DNA from: Bugulina stolonifera
Taxonomy: Eukaryota; Bryozoa; Gymnolaemata; Cheilostomatida; Bugulidae
Assembly (NCBI GenBank): GCA_935421135.1
Contig: OW285196.1
Coordinates: 9,621,501-9,685,500 of the forward strand
Reading direction: 5' to 3'
Length of the DNA stretch: 64,000 nucleotides
This document shows, one piece after another, positions 22,507 through 35,097 of this stretch (its first letter is position 1; the number at the start of each line of letters is the position of its first letter). Made by a program: the position numbers and the translations under genes. The notes beneath the pieces were generated by a model, which searched no databases, was not told where the DNA came from, and worked only from the letters and a program-made list of their open reading frames with translations.

Positions 22507-23437
22507 GAACAAAACTGATCGTACATTACAGAGAGTGCACAACTCCTGTATGAGTATTACCGTCATAGTAAAGAGGACACAACTTTTGTCTACAGCACAA
22601 TACAAACACACGTAGAGAGAGAGAGAGGACAACTTTGAATATTGTATGCAATAGCCACATGTACTGTAGTTTTAGAGTGAATAATCAGAAAATAATACAA
22701 TGTTCAGCGTACTGTATAATTCAGCATTACAAGACATACTGATCGAGGGTCAACTCATGTATCCGTATCACAATTTAAAAATAACACAATTTGACTTGAA
22801 CTAATCTAATTTATTTCCACTAATTTCATGATTGCATCAGTCACACTAAAAGTTACCAACCCACTTTCCCTTTTAATACAAATACACTAGCAACAATAAT
22901 AATAAAATATTATTTTATATTTTCATTGCAATACAATATCCATTCAGTACAAAACTAGTTCATAAATGATTAAAAACAGTGTACAGGTACAATATGCAAC
23001 AATTTGTAAGATGACACTGCAGGAGTGAATGAGAGACTATCGAAGGATGAAACATGTGCTTCTATCACATGATGCATGTAATAGCTGATGTAGCGAGTCC
23101 ATCACCTAGCCAGCCAGGGAATAGTTTACACCAGAATATCATTTTAGTGTGAAATTATGAAATACTGGAACTGTATACCGTACACTCTCTATTCAATTTA
23201 GACATGAGTAAATATCGCAGCATATACTAGCAATATGCTGTACTCTAGTTCATACTCTTACTTTACAATAGTTTACTTGTATATACACACACATATATTA
23301 TATACATGTATATATACGACATGTAGTACAATATAGTAGTCTACTTTTACACTACTAACTAGTACTTATATTATATTATACGTTGCGCTTCACTATATAC
23401 TGTACAGTTTACATGATATACATTAATAGCGGTACAA
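22507..23437. other. Region 3' of the EXOSC9 stop codon
   Basis: This is AT-rich DNA between the hAT-like insertion and the EXOSC9 stop codon. Its first part is homologous to about 12690-13060 in the left unit. It includes AT dinucleotide runs near 23278-23320. It probably holds the EXOSC9 3' UTR. I see no other gene. Confidence 0.5.
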
Positions 23438-26400
23438 CTACCCACAAGTTTGTAGCGTAACTGTTTCCTCTTCTTCGCTGTCACTGTGCTGACTCTTCGC
23501 TTCCTTCTTGCCCCGATGCTTACGTTTACGAGCAATCATCTTAGTCTGTTCCGACACGCCTTGATCTTCCTCCTGGTCGAGCATGCTCCAAGCCGATAGC
23601 CCACCACTACCAATTTCCTGTTCACACAGTTGAGAAAGATTAGTCGTTATACAAGGTACACTATAGCCAGCGAAGGTGACAATATAATCTATTTGCTATT
23701 TTGAAGTTGTCTCCTCCTGCTAGTTGAACATAATAAAAGATCTGAACAGCAAATAATTTGTTTCATTACAGAGAAATGCATGTCATTGGAAAATGTCGTA
23801 ACAAGTAACTTACTTGCTTTTACAATCGCTCTGTAGATAACATGCAGAACAAAATTGTTCTAATGATATCATTGCAAAATCCTTCACTTTTATACACAAG
23901 GTAATTGGATGACAGGCAGGATATTGTATAGGGGACATACATGTAGTCTCTTTTATTCATTGCTGTCATTCACCAATAAATATTTCAGCTTCTTCAATAT
24001 ATCCTTTGTACTAGTCAATCAACTACTGCTTGTACTCACTGTGTCTGGACGTGTTTGTTTTCCCTCTAGTTTAACCTTCTCAGAGTTCCACAGTTCATCT
24101 GAGACTGTATCCATGGCATTGTCTCCACCTGCAACCACCTGTTCGTCGCTCTCACTACCTTCAACCACCTGCCCATCACTATCACCTTCTGCCGGCTCAT
24201 CAGACGATGATTCTCTCTCCTGATCTGGTTTAAACTTAATACTCTTTTCCATCTGCTGTAAAATTAAGGACAGTGAGAAAAACAATCCTTTATTTATGAG
24301 TATAGCAATAGCACGATTGATAGGCGTAGGCACTAACTCATAAGCTATTGATCATAATTAGGAGTTGCCTTGTCTCAATATATCTTCCACTAGGACGAGG
24401 ACAACTTCTATTTAATGACTAATAGCTTATGGGTTTCCAAGTAGGTGTCTTCGCGACCTCTTGGACGGACCCGGGTCGCAAATAAAAATTACAAGATGGC
24501 CATCCGACCCAGGTCAAAAGGGCTATTGGCCTGAGATTTTGCTTGGCCGGACGAAACCATCCCCCAGATCATCGGCACACTTGATTTCTTCGCGCGAAAA
24601 TGAGGATTTTGCTTTTGGCCCAGGCCGGTGTGTTAGCGACCCTGTGACGGATGTGTGCCGGATAATATTTTTGTAAATCGGCTTGGGTCTGAAGTTCAGG
24701 TTGCGAAGACACCTAGTATGTCACCTTTTAAAAAATATGACCTATATTCTATTTTACCCAAAAGAAGTAATATACAGCAGTAGAGTATGACTGTGAAATG
24801 ATAGCATTGCCAATTTTTACATTTACCTTTGTGAGTTTGTCCACCTTGGAGTTGGTATTGAGTTTAGCAGATGATGGACCGTCCCCACGATCTCTAGATT
24901 CCTTGTCATTTTGGAGAGCTCTGTTTATCAACTCTGTCAATTGGATGACTTTTGCTGCCGTGATGTTGGTGCACCTGGCGACCTGAATGGACATTTGGTA
25001 GCTAATAATATATTGGCTTCTTGTTCTATACTTCAATACTTTTAGTGCAAGATTTAGTACCATGCAAAGTGTTGGACATGGGAGGGAGGGGGAGGAGAGG
25101 TACACATTATGATATCTATTTTTGTATTATTGCCGAGCAGGGTTGAAAGTGGAAAAGATAAAAACGAACAAATGTTTGGGATGTACCAGACTATAGGCCC
25201 AAATAAAGAATATAGTAACATGGGACTGTAACTGTGAGTGGTGTAAGACATCTAAATGTATAATGGGTATGTATAGTGAGGTGTAAGTAATGGAACCAAT
25301 AGACATATTGGTAGACAAGAGGGAGAAGTGGACAGGAGAAAGGAGTGGACAGTGACCGAGCTGATAGTAACCACTGACCTGGTCTTTGTGTAGTAGGTGT
25401 GTACCGTTCATATGGAGAGCACAGATCTCCCTGTGTTTATTCATGGCTATCATCATCTGACCTTCCATCACCCTCTCTTCTTCATATGTGGCATCTAGCA
25501 GCAGGTACTTCCTGCCAGCAGAGTCAAAGTAAAGAAAAACAACTCCAATATAACTAGCTATTAGGCCTAGTGTACACTATACTCTACGTAAGGTTATCAG
25601 AAATGAACAACTTCTCAATTTTTGCCACCAACGATTGTTAGTAGATTTAGACCTTAACACAATGTAGGATCATTTGATAAACAAACAAGGAATGGATATG
25701 TAACACGGAATAGTTGGACAACAATGAAGTACTCATTATTGCAAATGTTCATAATGATATATCGGCCTACAGTACACTAGCAACGATGATAAAGATAACA
25801 ACTGCTCATTAAACAGTAATGGGCTCTACTCTATACGATCCATTTAACCAATGAGAGAGATATAGTTATAGAGAATTTACTCACCCAGAGTGGAAGAAAG
25901 AGAAGCTTGTGCATATGGGCATATGATGAACGCTAAGAGGGATGTAGGACTTCTCATCTTCAGGGTGCTACAAATCAAAGGATCACAGGCTAATTATCTG
26001 CACTGTCAGGATAATATAAACAAGCATGGGTACCATGGTTGAGCAGTATTTGGATAAGTGTAGGTGAAGTCTGTATCTTTCGATTGTCAACATATTCATA
26101 TTTCAAATTCAGAGGTCTGGATATGCTTATTGCATCACTGTTTAGACCAAGAGATATAGTACAATGTATACCTGTATAGAGAAATATTGAATTATATATC
26201 CTACAATTTAGATATGAAGTCGTCTTCCCTCCCTTCCTCTTTAATGCTGCAAAGGCCGAGTGATGTTTTGTGTCGATTTTCTCCAACTGACTGCCAGACT
26301 AAAACCAGCCTCGCTTGGCATACATGCACATAATGTAACTATTAGTTAGACTAGGCATTACTAATGACAGGGAGAGAGAGCATAACTTCCAATTATAATC

Positions 26401-29400
26401 AGCAACCAACTCCATATATTCACATTACTTACTATGATAACTTTCCCGTCATCAACAGTCACATCGGGCCTCTTGAAATGGGCTAGAGCTGTGATGGCTG
26501 CTAAGCTACATGCATCTAATATATTTCCAGAATGATTGAGCACCTTCACATCGACTCGTACCTCCCAAACCTGGAACAGACAAGGATATCATTCATCATT
26601 AATAATATTAACACTATATGCTGCAAATATGTAGTATCACTAAGGCGTGTTCTCAGAAATATCTCTGAACGTGATCGATGTGGTGCCAAAGACCAAAATA
26701 GTACACTGCATGCAGATTGAGAATACAAGACACATTCTGAATTTGGGTTAAATAAACCGTTAGAGCTAAATAAACCGTTATAGTTTATTTAGTGTTGCAC
26801 AATGCCCCGTTAGCCATTCTTGCTGACAATATTTGTTATTACACTACTCTTAAATGTAATGTGCAATACAGTGTATACAGGAAAGTAAACCTCGAATACG
26901 TATTAAAATTAATTCAGTATAAGGGCATAAAAAGGTTGAGTGTTGATTTGTTCTGCTAGGAAAATAATTCATTGCTGTACTACCAGAAAACACTAGCCGA
27001 GAAGACAAAGGAAACTACAGACACATTTTCAGAAGTGACATTGACATCAAAAGAGCTCAACTAACTATATTATAAGTGTAATTGCGACACTAAGCAACAT
27101 TTATTTAGTAAAAGGATTCAAAGGATGGCACAATGGTTCATTAAAAGCATTTGGGAGGGAATATAGTTTGCACATGAAAAGTACAAGTCATGTAAGCAGA
27201 AAAAAGGTCATAGTAAGTGTTTGTATTTGGGAGAATAAGATTAAAGGTCTTTAATACTATAACACCATGTCAAAGATTGCAGATTCATATAGGAAGACTT
27301 AATTTTGTTGCCAGCGGTCAGGTCCCACCTTAGGTGATCATTTTAGTGTATGAATTTACACTAAGGCTGAATGAAAAAAACTTTGAAAACAGTTGCATAT
27401 ATTGGATGAAAATACTAGATACGGTACTTGGTTCAGACAAGAGAGACAATATAGTCTATACTCCTAAAACAATGTAAAAATAAATATGACAAGAACTCAA
27501 TTATACATGCGCAACAACATGTTGACATCATTTTGAAAAGGTTTATAGAACTTTCTAATGGCAGCTAATGTGACAGGATGCATGTTAGTAAGAAGAGTGT
27601 TAAAATTCTTTGCTTCTTCTATTTGGTGTTCTTTACATTTATTCTTCCGACCATCATGTATGGACACGGAAAGTGTTTCTGCTAGATGTTTCATCGTTAC
27701 ATCGTAGGAAGAAGCATTTGTTTGATCAATGTAAACAGCTTTGATCTGAAAAACAAATTGTTCAAAATGTTAGTTTTGTGATATCTTCATGCATACAGTA
27801 AACAGGCATCAGTCACAGACAATGACAGAGGTAAAACATTTCGAAAATAATTTCTCCTATTCATGTGGATACATTTCATTTGCTAAAGTTCTGGTCATGA
27901 GATGAAAATTTTGATCTACAAACTTACACACAGAGCAGATATCATTGTCTTAAACAATCAAATTTTCAATCTGTCATAAAAATACTGTCTCGCTGATTTA
28001 GCTGGGAGAAATAAACCCGTAAAATAGTGAACGGAAATTTTAAACATAAACCACAGCTCACCAAATCGGAAGATACATGCTTCGGTAATTTAACCATGTA
28101 AGGATAATAAATGCCCTGCAGGATGAAGGAGTAAAGAATATCATCTTTCTTATCCAATTGTTGACACTCCTCTGCACCATGTCGACTGAGACATGTCTAA
28201 AATAAAAACATGTAATTAGAAATAGGCATACCGAACTAATACCACTGCTACTATTACAATAACTATTATCATATTACTTGGCCAGCAACACTAATACTAC
28301 TACCACTACTACTACTGCTGCTACTACTGCTGCTACTACTGCTGCTACTACTACTGCTGCTACTACTGCTGCTACTACTGCTGCTACTACTGCTGCTACT
28401 ACTGCTGCTACTATTACTGCAGCCGCCGCTGCTGCTACTACTTCTAGAACTACCAGCGATTAATTTCAATCACACTTATGTATAAATGAACCATTCAACA
28501 TTAGAGTGAAGTTGCAAGTCTGCTATGTCATTTCACCTTTGCTTTGTTCAATCTTCTGGTAACAAACTTGTGAACAGCTTCTTTGGTAGGTTCCATCAAT
28601 ACCAGCATTTTCTGAACATATAGGATGAGACGAGATACTGGATCACAGATAAATGTGACTAATTTAGAGGATGGCTCCATCCAATCTTTTAATTTATCCA
28701 GCTCATTACCTAACTGCAAAAAAAACCAAAAAGCCGTAAATACATGCAGTCGTTCACAAATTGTGAATCAGCAACATAAGATAACTACTTCTGCAGCAAA
28801 GTTCAGTCAACTTAAGCATTCCCAATGAGTAACAACACCGGCTATGTCCAAATATACAGTATACATACACGATGTTGATTTTCCGTACTCGGTAACAAGG
28901 AAGTTAACAATCGTTCATCATTGACAAAGAACAGAGGCTCCGGTGCATTCAGTAATTCTTTCTTTATCTGTGAAGGAAAACAGGCGAGTTGGTTTCAAAG
29001 ATAGAAATATGATTGTATTGTAACACACATGACACAAAAACCTTCACTTTGTATATGACTAGAGCAGGAACATCAATTTTTGTTTCTATTGCATAATAAT
29101 ATTGATGGAAGTACATTGCTTGAAACATTAAATTGATCGACATCCTGCCAGGTAATACGTCATAAGAGCATGTCTCAAACAAAAATATAACTGATCATTA
29201 AATGAAGAAAATAAGAATTAAAATCAAATGTAAATTCAAATTATAGAATTAGTTTTCGAGACAGGCTCAGTAAAGTCTTGATGCATACCTGGCTGTAGTG
29301 CTTGGTTAGATACTCCATTGAACAATGTTGGCCAAAGTGGATACTATCATTTACCATAAGTAAACCAGTTTTGAACTCCAATGGAGACAGAATGTCTATA

Positions 29401-32400
29401 TTGTAGCAACCTTCGATTCCGGCAAAAACAACCTATTAATAAGAATAGGATCACAAAGTTCGCTAAAGAGACCAGATTTTACAAATAGCAGCACCATGTG
29501 CTAATACAGGGAGAATAACATACGCTATTGATTCTGAGTAGAAAAATAAAAAAGGTGGTCTAGATTCTAGAATCTAAACAGTAGTGGTGACCTGAAATTC
29601 GATTACTCTTGATTAACGAAATGTTCAATAGTAATTACTGAATGTGCATTGCAAGATGATAAGTTTTCGCTCGTCTATGCGAGAGGAACGTAAACATGTT
29701 TTAATAAAGTTTACAATCAGGGTGAATACTCAGAGAGTGATGATGTGTCTGGTGTAACAACTGTCTGGGTACAATGTCATTCAGTACGCTACCTATCGGA
29801 ATGCAAAGAAATTTTTGAGTATTTAATTCCACAATGAGGAGCATTCAAATGGCTCTGGGGTAATAAGCTACCAATATTTAGTACATGTAAATAAAAGCCA
29901 GGGTCAAAATGATCATGAATTTTTGTTGTGGAAAATCAAATATGTCGTTTCCAAACTGATGATGAAATAAGACAAACGCATATAACGCATGAATGTGGGT
30001 CGAATTATGTGCAACAGTCACTGCTTCATCGAGGCAAAAAGTACTTTACCTTAGGAGCACAGACCAGCTGATCACTGTCAGTGTTCCAGCAATTGTTGAT
30101 ATGCCCTGTATCCAGAGTATGGTTCCTCTCTAGACACTTGCCAGACTCATCTCTGACATTAAGATAACTTCTAGCTGCATGATCTACTAATAATTGAGAA
30201 TATTTATTAGGCCTACAATATAGGCTGCATAGAAACTAACAAAAATGCTAATGGAGCTAGAAAAATAAGGTTGGCATGTATTTGCATAATATCTGCAGAC
30301 AGTCAGACAGACAAACAGGCAGGTAGAGTGCAATGTAAGCGAGATAAACTTACCTTGCAATGAAGCACCTATAGCAGCCTTTCGAAAATTAAATATTCCC
30401 ATATAGCCACTCCATGTTACCACAGTGGTGATGATGGTTGCCCATAGCAGAACTTTTTGCATACTGCGCCCACTACATCGACAACAGAATCGCCATCGAA
30501 GCCACCGAGAAGTCAGGGAAGGAACACCATATGGCTGTTGGAATCCTTTACGCAGACTAGGCGATGGGCTACGAGATCGCCTCATAGACTTTGTACTCAT
30601 TTCGAGGTCGAGCTGATCTAATGCACTGCATGATAACGAATCAGTCATCATTTTGATGCCGTTAATGTTAAACTCAGCAGGACGATTTACGGTTTGAAAT
30701 TAATAGCAGGCCCTATGTAACCGCTACTTACGATCGAAACCATCAGCTACTAATTCAATGTAAACGTGGCAAAATGTTAGCGAATTTGCATAGCTTTATG
30801 TACACATAAGAAGTGATGCTAGACTTACAGCAATACAGTAGAAAAATACATGACAAATAGGCGGGGAGTAAGTGGTCTATTATATATGTCAATGCTGAGC
30901 ACTTCAAAATTTGCATAATCTTGTGAAGGAGGATTTATTTCTTATCATAGGTTATGGTTGCATGATGCCAAAGAACAATATAACTATTAAATAATAGTTC
31001 TACATGTATATAAATAGACTGTCCTGCCTACTAACTCTAGAGTGTAGACAATTCATTGTAGTTCACATCCTACATATACATGTATATACATTGTATAACA
31101 AGGTGGGATATTTCAACACAATGTAGCATTCCTTTATAGTAAGTTACATATTTTATGACAAATGTGAGCAGTTTTATGTTAGCTCTAGCACCATGGTTGG
31201 AATCATAATGTAAATTGTACAAGTACACTAGCATGTCTATTGTCACTTGTCTATTTGAACAGAGGCACTATTATTATACATATCTTGATTTGAGATCAGT
31301 GGCACAAGACAATGATGTATGCTAAGCCTTAGCCTACATGTATACATAAGTGACCTATACAGTATAGAGCAGTAAAAGTAAGTAATAATGACATGCAAAT
31401 GCTGCTGTATGATTTACAAATGCACAAGTATCACTACTGGAAGGTGTAGGTTATATTAGAGTATCACTACTGGAAGGTGTAGGTTATATTAGAGTATTAC
31501 TACTGAAAGGTGTAGGTTATATTAGAGTATTACTACTGAAAGGTGTAGGTTATATTAGAGTATTACTACTGGAAGGTGTAGGTTATATTAGAGTATCACT
31601 ACGGGAAGGTGTAGGTTATATTAGAGTATCACTACTGGAAGGAGTAGGTTATAGGCCTATTAGAGTATCACTACTGAAAGGTGTAGGCTATATTAGAGTA
31701 TCACTATTGGAAGGTGTAGGTTATATTAGAGTATTACTACTGGAAGGTGTAGGTTATATTAGAGGATTACTACTGGAAGGTGTAGGTTATATTAGAGTAT
31801 CACCTGTTATTTAGTCTCACCTGCTTTTCAGCTATGACGCATAAAGACTCCAGATCAACACATTTACACTCTTTGATGCACCTCTCAAGTAATCTGTTGA
31901 TTTGGACACCTGCAAGTGTTATTGAAAAAGCAACATATTTTATAACCAGGCTAGATTTCCATTGAATATGAAAAGGACAGATTCCTACCAAAACATGGAT
32001 AAGCAAAGTCAGGCTACAGTTACAAATTAAAGTTAACTAGTTAAGCAGATTCCAAAAGTTTATTAGCCTATCTCATCGCACAAAAGCCTACTGTTTACGT
32101 AACAACTCAAGCTTTGGATGGTCATGATGTATTGGGAGGAAAAATCCAAATTCCATTAGAAACCTAGTCAACAAACACTTCACAGTTCTGCAAACAGATT
32201 GCTTACAGAATACAACCTAAAAGCTTGCCGCTGCTGATAGGGCAATGCAGTTGGCAGGAGATGACAACTACATTGCAAAATACCAATGAAATAACATTTA
32301 GCGCAATTCATTCAAGGCAGGGTAGAAATGAAACATGTATCTGGAGGAAACTATGTTTATATCCTTTATAATATTGGTGCAAATTATTATAACTGATGCG

Positions 32401-33775
32401 ATACTCTAACAACTCTTGACTTGACTTCAATTCATCTGAATATTTGAACTAATCAACTGTTCAATGAGCGCAACATACCTTTACGAGAAAGCCTACCGGG
32501 CTCATAGCCAGGGCATGCAACGTGGTTAAACTCAATATTTATCATTAATGTGCCCTCATTAGGTCTGGTCTGTTTGGGTTCTACTAGACTACTTGTCACC
32601 TGTGCCATCACTCTGAAACAAATATCCATTTAAATAAACACATATTCAGCAAAGTATCAAAGTATGAGTAGGCCTAAAAATAAAATATGGCTACAGCAGA
32701 CATGGAGTAGGTAAAAAAAAAGTGAAAAATTAAGTTCAAGTATAGGATCTGTCCCTACTGAGCCCAAACTGCTAATGATTGAATCAAATTGATTTGATCA
32801 ACTGATTCCATGAGGAGAGTTGAAGGATTCAACCATAGTAACTCACAAATAAAACCATTGTCCTAATTCTAGAATGATGAGGAACAAAACTTTTCATGAA
32901 AAATCAGACAATAGTTAAATTGTGTAATGGTACTAATAACCATACCAGAAAAAGCAGGTGACTGTATAAAAATGAGCATGAAACAGAAATTAAAAGAATA
33001 GACGTAGATTATGCTAGCATGATGGGGAAAAACATCAGACCTCAGTTATTAGGTGATTAACTTGTTTAACATGATATTGAAAATATGCGAGAATGAATAA
33101 CACACAGGAAACCAGTTTAGGCAGATAAAGATTCAATTTAGTAATGACATATACAGCAGATTGGAAAGGAATACTTACTGTGTATCACCCAAGTTCACAT
33201 GACAACAACCATAATCACTACCAAATGAAATTTTGATATTTCTGTAGTCATACGCTCTTCTGCCATCAAGCCTCTGTAAAAAATGTTACACACGCCATGC
33301 ATTATACTAGTGATGGCAGCAATTCACAGTTAAATTATGCCTAGTAGGGCCTATGCTAAGCTATATCGGGTATATGTTGATACAAAGCTTGTTTAGTATA
33401 CGACTGCATGTAACCAGTCAAGCTTTACCAACATGTGTGAAATGAAATGTCTTGTAGGCTTTAAGATGGTGATGGAGCTTGAAGAATGCGGCACATTGCG
33501 GACTTCATGTTCCAATAAACAGCGTGCCACTGCTTTGACAATAATCTGCAAACGATTTCTACTTCCTCCTGCATTATTGAACCTTTACAAGATATAACTA
33601 TGTCTGCCTATGCAGAAAGTTCTTTACTAAATACAATGGACAATCATAATGAGATATCAGTAAGACAACATAGGGCCATGCGTCTGCTTCTACAACAAGG
33701 ACAACCAACCTTATTTCGCTCGATGAGCTGAAGTAAAAAATCTCTTTCACAGTTGGCTAAAGGTCGTTCCTTCAT
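23438..33775 (-). CDS. EXOSC9: EXOSC9 (RRP45/PM-Scl-75), exosome ring subunit
   Basis: Ten exons on the minus strand: 33710-33775, 33179-33273, 32479-32612, 31821-31909, 26433-26570, 25885-25967, 25379-25511, 24827-24982, 24040-24255, 23438-23617. They join in frame to 429 residues, close to the usual vertebrate length of about 440. The start MKERPLANCERDFLL, then RLDGRRAYDYRNIKISFG, LNHSGNILDACSLAAITALA and LSVHHMPIC, are typical EXOSC9 RNase PH-fold segments. The tail is acidic (exon 9) and then Lys/Arg-rich (KRKHRGKKEAK), suiting nuclear localisation. The protein is a non-catalytic subunit of the six-membered ring of the RNA exosome, which works in 3'-5' RNA decay and processing in nucleus and cytoplasm. 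Intron 4 (about 5.2 kb) hosts a complete gene on the same strand. The decayed tandem duplicate lies just to the left. Confidence 0.95.
24444..24713. mobile_element. MITE, copy 2 (TA target site)
   Basis: This is a close relative of 21791-22059, with the same GGTGTCTTCGCGACCTC left terminus, a near-matching right terminus (CAGGTTGCGAAGACACC) and flanking TA. It sits just downstream of EXOSC9 exon 8, in the intron before exon 9. Confidence 0.85.
27497..30651 (-). CDS. Divergent sulfotransferase-like type II membrane protein
   Basis: Seven exons (30354-30651, 30050-30183, 29289-29432, 28869-28967, 28537-28713, 28062-28196, 27497-27745) give 411 residues in frame. The cytosolic N terminus is basic and Arg/Ser-rich, followed by one membrane span (about 66-87, KVLLWATIITTVVTWSGYMG) and a luminal part with an NHT glycosylation site. 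Residues 242-253 (KLVTFICDPVSR) match the 3'-phosphate PAPS-binding motif of carbohydrate sulfotransferases. LQGIYYPYMV and the C-terminal PVTLAAIRKFYKPFQND resemble GalNAc4S-6ST/CHST15-type enzymes. The 5' PAPS loop reads GIEGCYN where relatives have a Pro-Lys-x-Gly-Thr motif, so PAPS binding may be lost. The likely site is the Golgi. It lies wholly within EXOSC9 intron 4 on the same strand and is missing from the duplicate. The exon model is strong; the family call is moderate. Confidence 0.7.
28291..28442. repeat. Trinucleotide microsatellite (TAC/TGC)
   Basis: Runs of CTACTACTGCTG lie in the intron between exons 5 and 6 of the sulfotransferase-like gene. Open frames across it on both strands are poly-Ser or poly-Thr/Ala artefacts. 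Confidence 0.9.
31428..31803. repeat. Minisatellite, 33-bp unit x about 11
   Basis: Head-to-tail units read TCACTACTGGAAGGTGTAGG followed by TTATATTAGAGTA, with no spacers. They lie directly next to EXOSC9 exon 4. The left duplicate has one related unit (ACTACTGGAAGGTGAAGG, about 16132) at the same position. Confidence 0.95.
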
Positions 33776-34337
33776 TTTCTTTGTAGTCAGCTAGCCTGTA
33801 GCCTATAGCTACTCAGACTCAATATTGCAGCAGTAGTCGGGTTTCAATGGCTAATTCCGGAACTGAAATTCTTATGTCTTATCTAGAGGTGGATGCCACT
33901 TCCGTTGCTCTACTATTAAATTATGCAATTCTATAATCTATAAGTGTAGCTTGGTATTGGGATCCCTAGAGCTCAGGATGGGTACAGAGAAAAGAGTATG
34001 GATCGTACAATGAACCATGTAGGGCCTAATCACAAATAATCTCGCTTTACTGTAAATCTAGGCTTACAAACAAATTAAGCTCAAACTGAGACTCTATCTG
34101 CCAGATTTGCGAGACAGATCCTGTGTATCATGTCGGCAGAGAGCAATCAGGATCCAGAACCGATAATAATTTATGCCAAACTGTTGTTTTTAAAAGAAAT
34201 GCAGTCGAGACAGTAGAGCACATGTATTGCATTTACAAGAAAGTTGTTTTGAAATACAGGTTAGTAAGTTCCAGGATCTACATGTAGTTTGGGCAAAGTA
34301 CTATGTATATAGGAACTTTGGTTTGGATGAGCCTAGG

Positions 34338-35097
34338 GGGAGCTTTATAAAACCTTAATTTCAGCTGCAAGTGCGGTAACACTGTAAATCTAGGTGTACA
34401 AACAAATTAAACTCAAAGTACAAGTTTTAAAAGATCCTTCAGATGAAGATGGCTAAATATCAATATGAGTTTACTAACACACCAGCTTCTCGTTCGAAAT
34501 TCCGCAAAATTTTTCGGTAGAGAATTAGCAAAGAATAAGTAATCAGAATAAATAATTTTTCCACATTTGTTTTGTTTTCAAGTTTAACTACCCTTAAGTT
34601 TAACTGTATTAAGATTGCTTCAATATCCAACTTCAAAGTTTCATGATTGGAGATCATATACATTCTATATCCATTTCTGGATTCTTCCTTCAAAGAATTC
34701 TTTTTCTATTGAATTCAATTCATCATTCGATGTGTTGTTAAAGAGTTTCTATCAATCTGTGTTGCTAAAGAATTTCTATCAATCAATCAACTTTGACTAG
34801 TTTGTAGAAATTTGCCACCATACAACTACTAGAAGTAGTCAATACAGACACAAAAGATTAGTATCCAGCTTTCTCTGTTAATTTGAACTGAGCATAAAAA
34901 ACAGTAAAGCTACAATGACAATCATGTAAAAACTGAAGGATTCTCAGTTGGGATGATTAAAAGTATTTTTAAAACTGGGAATCTCTCTGTAAAACCTGGG
35001 GACTTGGCAGTTATACCAAATACTATGCTGATACTGATAGACTTTGTTTGCAAACCACCTGAATTTTAATTTATAAGTATTTTTTTATAAAGCTCCC
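34338..35097. mobile_element. Inverted-repeat element, about 760 bp
   Basis: GGGAGCTTTATAAAA at the left is the exact reverse complement of TTTTATAAAGCTCCC at the right. The left duplicate lacks the interval between the equivalent flanks (TTCCAGGAT and ACATGCCGG), where it carries the MITE at 21791 instead. No clear target duplication and no transposase are visible. It includes one copy of a dispersed 130-bp repeat. Confidence 0.6.
34789..34918. repeat. Dispersed 130-bp repeat, copy 1
   Basis: About 95 per cent similar by eye to 36729-36858. It shares TTTGTAGAAATTTGCCACCA and the palindrome CTACTAGAAGTAG. Confidence 0.8.

Noticed and set aside
24461..24676. ORF of 71 codons near 24.5 kb
   Set aside because: It lies entirely inside a MITE and has no domain.
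28269..28469. Poly-Ser and poly-Thr/Ala ORFs
   Set aside because: They are products of a trinucleotide microsatellite within an intron.
31428..31803. Repeated 33-bp units as a CRISPR-like array
   Set aside because: Units are contiguous with no spacers, and the setting is an animal intron. It is a minisatellite.
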